Positions 59,594-64,000 of a stretch of DNA of 64,000 bases are shown one piece after another. Each line of letters opens with the position of its first letter. Position 1 is the stretch's first letter. Location: NCBI GenBank assembly GCA_030019475.1, contig JASEER010000003.1, positions 40,670 through 104,669 of the forward strand. The letters run 5' to 3'. The translations under genes were made by a program, and so were the position numbers. The notes below the pieces were generated by a model, which saw only the letters and a program-made list of their open reading frames with translations, did not search any database and had not been told where the DNA came from. Source of the stretch: Thermoanaerobacterales bacterium. Its GTDB lineage: Bacteria; Bacillota; Desulfotomaculia; Desulfotomaculales; JASEER01.

Positions 59594-60082
59594 TTACACT
59601 GACCGGTCGAGGCTGCCGGCGGCACCGCCGCCGTCAATCTTGCCTCCCGCGCCGTAAGTCTCCCCGCCCCTATTGGTGAGCAGCCGCAACATAGTTGTAT
59701 GGAGCTGGAGAGCGCAGGCGCTCATGGCCTGCGCGATCGAGTTCGCCTCTTGCAGGGCCCGTAACGCATCCTTCAACCGGTCACGCAGGGCGGTCATGGG
59801 TCCCTGCAGGTCCGGCGGCGCATAGGGCAGAAGATCCTTCAGGCCGGCCCCTTCCGGCAAACCAAGCACCTTCTCCAGTTCTATCTGCACCCCAAGGCGG
59901 GTGTCCTCCAGCCTGGCAAGCTCCACCCCGTGGGCACCTATCTCCTCCAGAGCATTATTCAGGTCGTTGAGGCTATCCTGCCTCAAAGCTGCGATCTGCC
60001 GCTCCACGGCCGCAGTCAGGTTATGGACGGTTGAAACCTGCTTTTCCATTAGCAGATAGAGATCCATGAACAGATCCGGCAC
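59594..60082 (-). CDS. flgN: FlgN-family chaperone of FlgK/FlgL
   Basis: A helical protein of about 162 aa (LYLLMEKQVSTVHNLTAAVERQIAALRQDSLNDLNNALEEI) between flgM and flgK, where FlgN belongs. The frame is open to 60169, but the first residues there look non-native; a GTG at 60082 has AAGGGG about 8 nt upstream and is preferred, with ATG at 60067 the other option. Confidence 0.82.
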   Translation of the reverse strand: MPDLFMDLYLLMEKQVSTVHNLTAAVERQIAALRQDSLNDLNNALEEIGAHGVELARLEDTRLGVQIELEKVLGLPEGAGLKDLLPYAPPDLQGPMTALRDRLKDALRALQEANSIAQAMSACALQLHTTMLRLLTNRGGETYGAGGKIDGGGAAGSLDRSV

Positions 60083-60178
60083 AGGCAACGCCCCTTCGTG
60101 GCAGAGTCGGAACCCAAGGGCTCTCATAAAGACATGGGCCGACACAGAGGTCGGCCCCTGATCACCCAACCCGGCGGT

Positions 60179-60472
60179 CTACACCCGCCGGTCCAGGAGC
60201 GCTTCCCTGATCATCCCCCGGGCGATCCGCGTGGCGTCCGGGCGGTAGGTACCCTCATCCACTTCCCGGCGCACCTTTTCCACCAGTTCCTCACGGATAT
60301 CGGGCATTTCTTTCAGGCGCGCCTGATAGACCTGGAGTTCCTGCGTCCGCTCGGAAATCTCCAGCGTGGAGGCCTGCTCCGCCGCGCTTCGGCGGCCTTC
60401 GGCGCGCTCCTTTTGTTCAATTTGCTCCCTGTAGACCTTGATCGGGTCGATATTGAAACCGTCGATGCGCAC
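60179..60472 (-). CDS. flgM: Anti-sigma-28 factor FlgM
   Basis: The 97-aa protein has a disordered N-terminal half with IDPIKVYREQ and the sigma-binding C-terminal helices (ISERTQELQVYQARLKEMPDIREELVEKVRREVDEGTY). It starts with GTG at 60472, AAAGGA 10 nt upstream, and is preceded by a consensus SigD promoter, giving a feedback loop on FliA. Confidence 0.92.
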   Translation of the reverse strand: MRIDGFNIDPIKVYREQIEQKERAEGRRSAAEQASTLEISERTQELQVYQARLKEMPDIREELVEKVRREVDEGTYRPDATRIARGMIREALLDRRV

Positions 60473-60507
60473 GGCCGATCAGTCCTTTAAAGGTTTCTCA
60501 TATCTGG

Positions 60508-60534
60508 TTATCGGCTCCTGAAGAACGATCTTTA
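60508..60534 (-). promoter_or_regulatory. SigD (sigma-28) promoter of flgM-flgN-flgK-flgL
   Basis: On the minus strand TAAA (60534-60531), exactly 15 nt, then GCCGATAA (60515-60508): a perfect match to the sigma-28 consensus, 35 nt before the flgM start. Confidence 0.92.
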
Positions 60535-60590
60535 ATGGAAACAATCGGTTAACCGCGGGCGTACGTAGACCGATGCCTCCTGCGGTGTAA

Positions 60591-60635
60591 AGCTGATTTT
60601 AAGTAAGGGGCCTGACCCCCTACTTAAAATCAGCT
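60591..60635. repeat. Palindromic repeat, copy 3 (gene-end type)
   Basis: A 20-bp stem with one mismatch (60591-60610 with 60616-60635) around CCTGA. The cheB stop codon and last codon lie in the right arm, and the arms extend into AGCTGA/TCAGCT beyond the shared core. It lies between cheB and the flgM promoter. Confidence 0.85.
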
Positions 60636-61718
60636 TAATACGCGCATGATTTCGGGGGCGATCTGCGGCAGCGGCAGGACCAGGTCGGCTGCGCCGGCCT
60701 CGGCGGCCGCCCGCGGCATGCCGTAGACGACGCAGGTACTCTCGTCCTCGGCGATGGTCTGTCCCTGCGCGGCCTTGATACGGCCCATGCCGTCCGCCCC
60801 GTCACGGCCCATCCCCGTCAAAAGGACACCGAGGGTGCGCGGGCCGTAGGTCTCGGCGGCGGCGGCCATGACACGGTCCACCGACGGCCTGAAGCCCCCG
60901 GGCGGCAGAGGCCGGTCGTCCGGCTGCACGCCGGCCACCACCCCCGCCCCCTTCCGGCGGAAGGAGAACTCGAACCCCGCGGGCGCCACCAGGGCCCGCC
61001 CCGGCAGGACGGCGTCCCCCTCGGCGGCGTGCTTCACCTCCAGAGCGCTCCGCTGGTCCAGGTTCTCGGCCAGGCTGGCGGTGAAGCCCCGGGGCATATG
61101 CTGTACGATGACGACGGCCGCCGGCAGGTCCCCCGGCAAGGCGGGAACCAGGACGCGCAGCGCCGCCGGCCCGCCGGTGGAGCAGCCGATGACCACGATC
61201 TCCGGCCGTTCCGCCGGCCCCCGCTCCGCAGCGGGCTTCGGCGTCCCAACCCATGCCGGCGGGACGCGCGCTCCCTGCCGGAGGGAAGCTGCCCGGGCCG
61301 TTGTCCCCCGGCCCGCATGGACGAGGCGCGCCCCAACGGCCACCTTAATCTTCGCCGCCAGATCGGCCACCATCGGCTCCAGGCCCCCGGGCATGCCCTT
61401 CGGTACGAAGTCCACCGCCCCGAGGGCGAGGGCCTCGACCGTCGCCGCGCTCCCGGCGCGGGTGTGGGCGCTGAGCATCACCACCGGAACGGGGTGGACG
61501 CGCATCAGTCGCCGCAACGCCGCCAGGCCGTCGAGGATGGGCATCTCGACGTCCAGGATGACCACGTCCGGGCGGACCCTCGGAATCTGCTCCAGGGCTT
61601 CCTGGCCGTTGGCGGCCGTGCCCGCTATGATAAACCCATACTTCTCTTCCAGAACCTTGCCGACGACCCGCCGGATAACGAGCGAGTCATCGGTGAGAAA
61701 GACCTTAACCGGCCTCAT
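60630..61718 (-). CDS. cheB: Chemoreceptor methylesterase CheB
   Basis: The 362-aa two-domain response regulator: receiver with DD (10-11) and the phosphoacceptor Asp in VVILDVEMP, a linker, and a methylesterase with Ser in GCSTGGP, His in QHMPRGF and Asp in GMGRDGADG. It overlaps cheA by 14 nt. Confidence 0.96.
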   Translation of the reverse strand: MRPVKVFLTDDSLVIRRVVGKVLEEKYGFIIAGTAANGQEALEQIPRVRPDVVILDVEMPILDGLAALRRLMRVHPVPVVMLSAHTRAGSAATVEALALGAVDFVPKGMPGGLEPMVADLAAKIKVAVGARLVHAGRGTTARAASLRQGARVPPAWVGTPKPAAERGPAERPEIVVIGCSTGGPAALRVLVPALPGDLPAAVVIVQHMPRGFTASLAENLDQRSALEVKHAAEGDAVLPGRALVAPAGFEFSFRRKGAGVVAGVQPDDRPLPPGGFRPSVDRVMAAAAETYGPRTLGVLLTGMGRDGADGMGRIKAAQGQTIAEDESTCVVYGMPRAAAEAGAADLVLPLPQIAPEIMRVLS

Positions 61719-63780
61719 AGGCCAGCTCCCTGACAGACTCCTTCCGCGTGATCTCCCGTACGAGGGCGCGGACGTCCACGATCAGGGCCACCCGGCCGTC
61801 GCCCAGGATGGTGGCGCCGGAAAGGCCGGGGATACGTCCCAAAAGATCCCCGAGAGACTTGATGACGATCTCCTGCTCCCCGAGCAACCCGTCCACCACG
61901 ACCCCGACCCGGCTCTCGCCGGTGCCGATGATGACCATGCAGGTCTTCTCCTCGTCCTTCTCGGAGTGGCCGAAGAGGCGCCCAAGACGCACCAGCGGCA
62001 GGACCGAACCACGGACGACGACGACCTCGTTGTCCCCCACCATGCGGATTTCACTGTGGGGGAACTGGATGATCTCCTGCACGTTCACCAGCGGGAAGGC
62101 GTAGACCTGCCCGGCCAGGTCGACAATCAGCGCGCGGATGATGGCCAGAGTGAGAGGTAATTTGATGGTGAAGCGGGAACCCGTGCCGGGGGTGCTCTCG
62201 ACATCCACGTTTCCCCCGAAGCTCTCGATCTGGTTCTTCACCACGTCCCCGCCCACGCCGCGTCCGGAGAGGTCGGTGACGTTTTCAGCCGTGGAAAAGC
62301 CGGGAACGAAGATAAGCTGCAGGGCGTCAGCGTCACGCATGCGCCGGGCTGTCTCCTCGTCGATGAGCCCCTTCTCCACGGCCTTGCGCCGCAGGGCCTC
62401 GGGGTCCATCCCCCGCCCGTCGTCCTCGACGCGGATGACGATGTTGTTCTCCTGGTGGCAGGCGCGCAGGCGAAGCACGCCCGTCCGCGGCTTGCCCAGG
62501 CGGACACGTTCGTCGGGCGGCTCGATCCCGTGGTCGATGGCGTTGCGCACCAGGTGCAGCAGGGGGTCGCCGATGACCTCGATGACGTTCCGGTCCAGTT
62601 CGGTCTCGCGCCCCTCGATGACCAGGTCGATTTCCTTCCCCAGCTTATGGGCCAGGTCCCGCACCATGCGCGGGAAACGGTTGAAGACCTGGGCGATGGG
62701 CAGCATCCGCGCCTTCATGATCTGCACCTGCAGGTCGTTGGTGACCTGCCCCAGGTGGTTGGCGATCCCCTCCAGAGTCTCGATCATCTCGTCGTTCCCC
62801 AGGCGGTTTTCCACCACTCGGGCGAAGCGATCCAGCCGGGTACGCTCAATGACCAGCTCGCCGACCAGGTTCATCAGGGTATCCAGTTTCTCAACGTCAA
62901 TGCGCACCGTACGCACCGTCTGCCGGTGCTCGGCGTGGCCGTTCCCCGGCCCGGCGCCCGCGGCCGCCTTCTCCGCCGGCCCTTCGGCCGTATCCGTCGT
63001 AACCGCCGCCGGGCCCTCCGGCAACACGACCGGTTCCACCAGCACCATGAAAACCTCGGCGATGGTCATCAATTGGTTGTGAATGCGGTCGGGGTCCTCC
63101 CGCGAGAGAAGGATAACCTCGAAGACATCGTCGAAGCGGCCGTCCTGCAGTACCTCGGCCGGCGGGACGGACCGGATGGCCTCCCCCATTTCCTCCAGGT
63201 TGCGGAAGACAAGGAAGGCCCGGGCGGCCTTCATCTGGCACCCCGGGTCCAGGCGCACCGTAATACGGTACGGGGTGAGGCCGACGAGCAGGGCCTCCCG
63301 TATGACCTCGACCTCGCTCTCGGTCAGGTCCGCCGCCCCCGGGGCTTCGGGCGGACCGGAATCCGCCTCCGCCGCCCCGGGCACCGCCGTCACCGCCGCG
63401 GCACCCCCGTCCTCGAAGGCCCGTAGCCGGCCGATCACCGGCGCGATGTCGACCTTCGCGCCACCCTCGATGATTTCTTCGCGCAACGCCTTGAGGGTGT
63501 CCAACGCCTCGAAGAGGACGTCCACCATCTGCGAGGTGACCTGCAGCCGGCCCTGGCGTATGCGATCGAAGAGGTTCTCCATCTCGTGGGTCAGCCCGGA
63601 CATCCGGTCATAGCCCATGATCGCCGAGGAGCCCTTGACGGTGTGCGCCGCCCGGAAGATCTCCTGGATCGTGGCCTCGTGCTGCCCTTCCCGCTCGAGG
63701 GTCAGGAAGCCGTCGTTCAGGACCTGGATCTTTTCATCCAGTTCGTCAAGGAATACGCCTATTTCCGCATCCGAGAACAT
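61705..63780 (-). CDS. cheA: Chemotaxis histidine kinase CheA
   Basis: The 691-aa kinase has, in order, an HPt domain with phospho-His46 (AAHTVKGSS), a second regulatory domain with a Cys in DPGCQMKAARAF, a P3 dimerisation region (VDIEKLDTLMNLVGELVIERTRL), an ATP-binding P4 (HLVRNAIDHG, EDDGRGMD, GRGVGGDVVK) and a CheW-like P5. It phosphorylates CheY and CheB. The cheW gene ends 18 nt upstream. Confidence 0.97.
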   Translation of the reverse strand: MFSDAEIGVFLDELDEKIQVLNDGFLTLEREGQHEATIQEIFRAAHTVKGSSAIMGYDRMSGLTHEMENLFDRIRQGRLQVTSQMVDVLFEALDTLKALREEIIEGGAKVDIAPVIGRLRAFEDGGAAAVTAVPGAAEADSGPPEAPGAADLTESEVEVIREALLVGLTPYRITVRLDPGCQMKAARAFLVFRNLEEMGEAIRSVPPAEVLQDGRFDDVFEVILLSREDPDRIHNQLMTIAEVFMVLVEPVVLPEGPAAVTTDTAEGPAEKAAAGAGPGNGHAEHRQTVRTVRIDVEKLDTLMNLVGELVIERTRLDRFARVVENRLGNDEMIETLEGIANHLGQVTNDLQVQIMKARMLPIAQVFNRFPRMVRDLAHKLGKEIDLVIEGRETELDRNVIEVIGDPLLHLVRNAIDHGIEPPDERVRLGKPRTGVLRLRACHQENNIVIRVEDDGRGMDPEALRRKAVEKGLIDEETARRMRDADALQLIFVPGFSTAENVTDLSGRGVGGDVVKNQIESFGGNVDVESTPGTGSRFTIKLPLTLAIIRALIVDLAGQVYAFPLVNVQEIIQFPHSEIRMVGDNEVVVVRGSVLPLVRLGRLFGHSEKDEEKTCMVIIGTGESRVGVVVDGLLGEQEIVIKSLGDLLGRIPGLSGATILGDGRVALIVDVRALVREITRKESVRELAYEAG

Positions 63781-63798
63781 TATTCGCCCTCCCAGCGG

Positions 63799-64000
63799 CT
63801 AAGCCGTGGCCTGCACGGACATGTCCGCCCCGCGCAACTCCTCCTGTTCCGCTTCTATCAGGACCTTCTCGGTGTCCAGCATGATGATCAACCGCTCGCC
63901 CCAGAGGGCGATGCCCCGCAGGTAGGCGGAGTCGATCCCGTTGATCACCGGCGGCGGGGGCTCGATGCTGTCCGCCGGCAGGCGCAGGACCTCGAGGACG
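63799..64000 (-). CDS. cheW: CheW-like adaptor, C-terminal part
   Basis: The gene leaves the window at the right edge; 66 codons to a TAG at 63799-63801 are present. The visible end (LPADSIEPPPPVINGIDSAYLRGIALWGERLIIMLDTEKVL) is the typical last strands of a CheW domain that couples receptors to CheA. Position directly before cheA supports CheW rather than CheV, but a longer fused protein cannot be excluded. Confidence 0.85.
   Translation of the reverse strand, partial: VLEVLRLPADSIEPPPPVINGIDSAYLRGIALWGERLIIMLDTEKVLIEAEQEELRGADMSVQATA

Noticed and set aside
1..64000. CRISPR arrays, tRNA, rRNA or insertion-sequence transposase
   Set aside because: None seen: no regularly spaced direct repeats, no tRNA-like cloverleaf noticed by eye, and no transposase among the reading frames.

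Overview
The window is high-GC DNA from an anaerobic, motile, Gram-positive bacterium, most likely a Peptococcaceae/Moorella-type Firmicute. The flagellar and chemotaxis genes follow the Bacillus/Clostridium order (flgB-flgC-fliE-fliF-...-fliY, then cheY, cheC, cheR, cheD and a SigD/FliA factor), FliY and CheC/CheD are present, and there is an Mvh-type hydrogenase. The species cannot be fixed from this sequence.

Region 1 (1-13.4 kb). The tail of a DUF1015 gene is followed by a leftward hydrogenase block: mvhD-mvhG-mvhA, a maturation protease, then hypA-hypB-hypF-hypC-hypD-hypE. Two structural genes carry an in-frame TGA where a cysteine is expected. In mvhD it is the known VhuD-type selenocysteine site. 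In mvhA it replaces the second cysteine of the N-terminal RICGxC nickel-binding motif, which is not the classical [NiFeSe] site. Each TGA is followed by a SECIS-like hairpin. An ABC-2 exporter pair and an EamA permease lie upstream.

Region 2 (13.4-40.4 kb). About 27 kb of leftward flagellar/chemotaxis genes encode rod, hook, MS and C rings, export apparatus, FlhF/FlhG, CheY/C/R/D, SigD and a PilZ protein. FlhB has NPVR in place of the usual NPTH self-cleavage motif. FlgE has a low-GC core. Two palindromic elements interrupt the operon around flgE.

Region 3 (40.4-54.4 kb). This is a flagellin glycosylation island: a PseC-like aminotransferase, a complete legionaminic-acid gene set (legB, legC, a NeuD-type acetyltransferase, legG, legI, ptmE-like, legF), flagellin under a SigD promoter, and a Maf (DUF115) glycosyltransferase. 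A HigB/XRE toxin-antitoxin pair and a low-GC orphan gene sit inside it. Maf has a composition break at about 53.47 kb.

Region 4 (54.4-64 kb). Rightward flaG-fliD-fliS-fliT meet leftward flgM-flgN-flgK-flgL, which follow a SigD promoter matching consensus. cheW(partial)-cheA-cheB fill the right end.

Several families of palindromic repeats are present. One (TAAGTAAGGGG..CCCCTTACTTA) sits on the stop codons of three unrelated genes. Another is a 247-nt nested inverted-repeat element between hypD and hypE.
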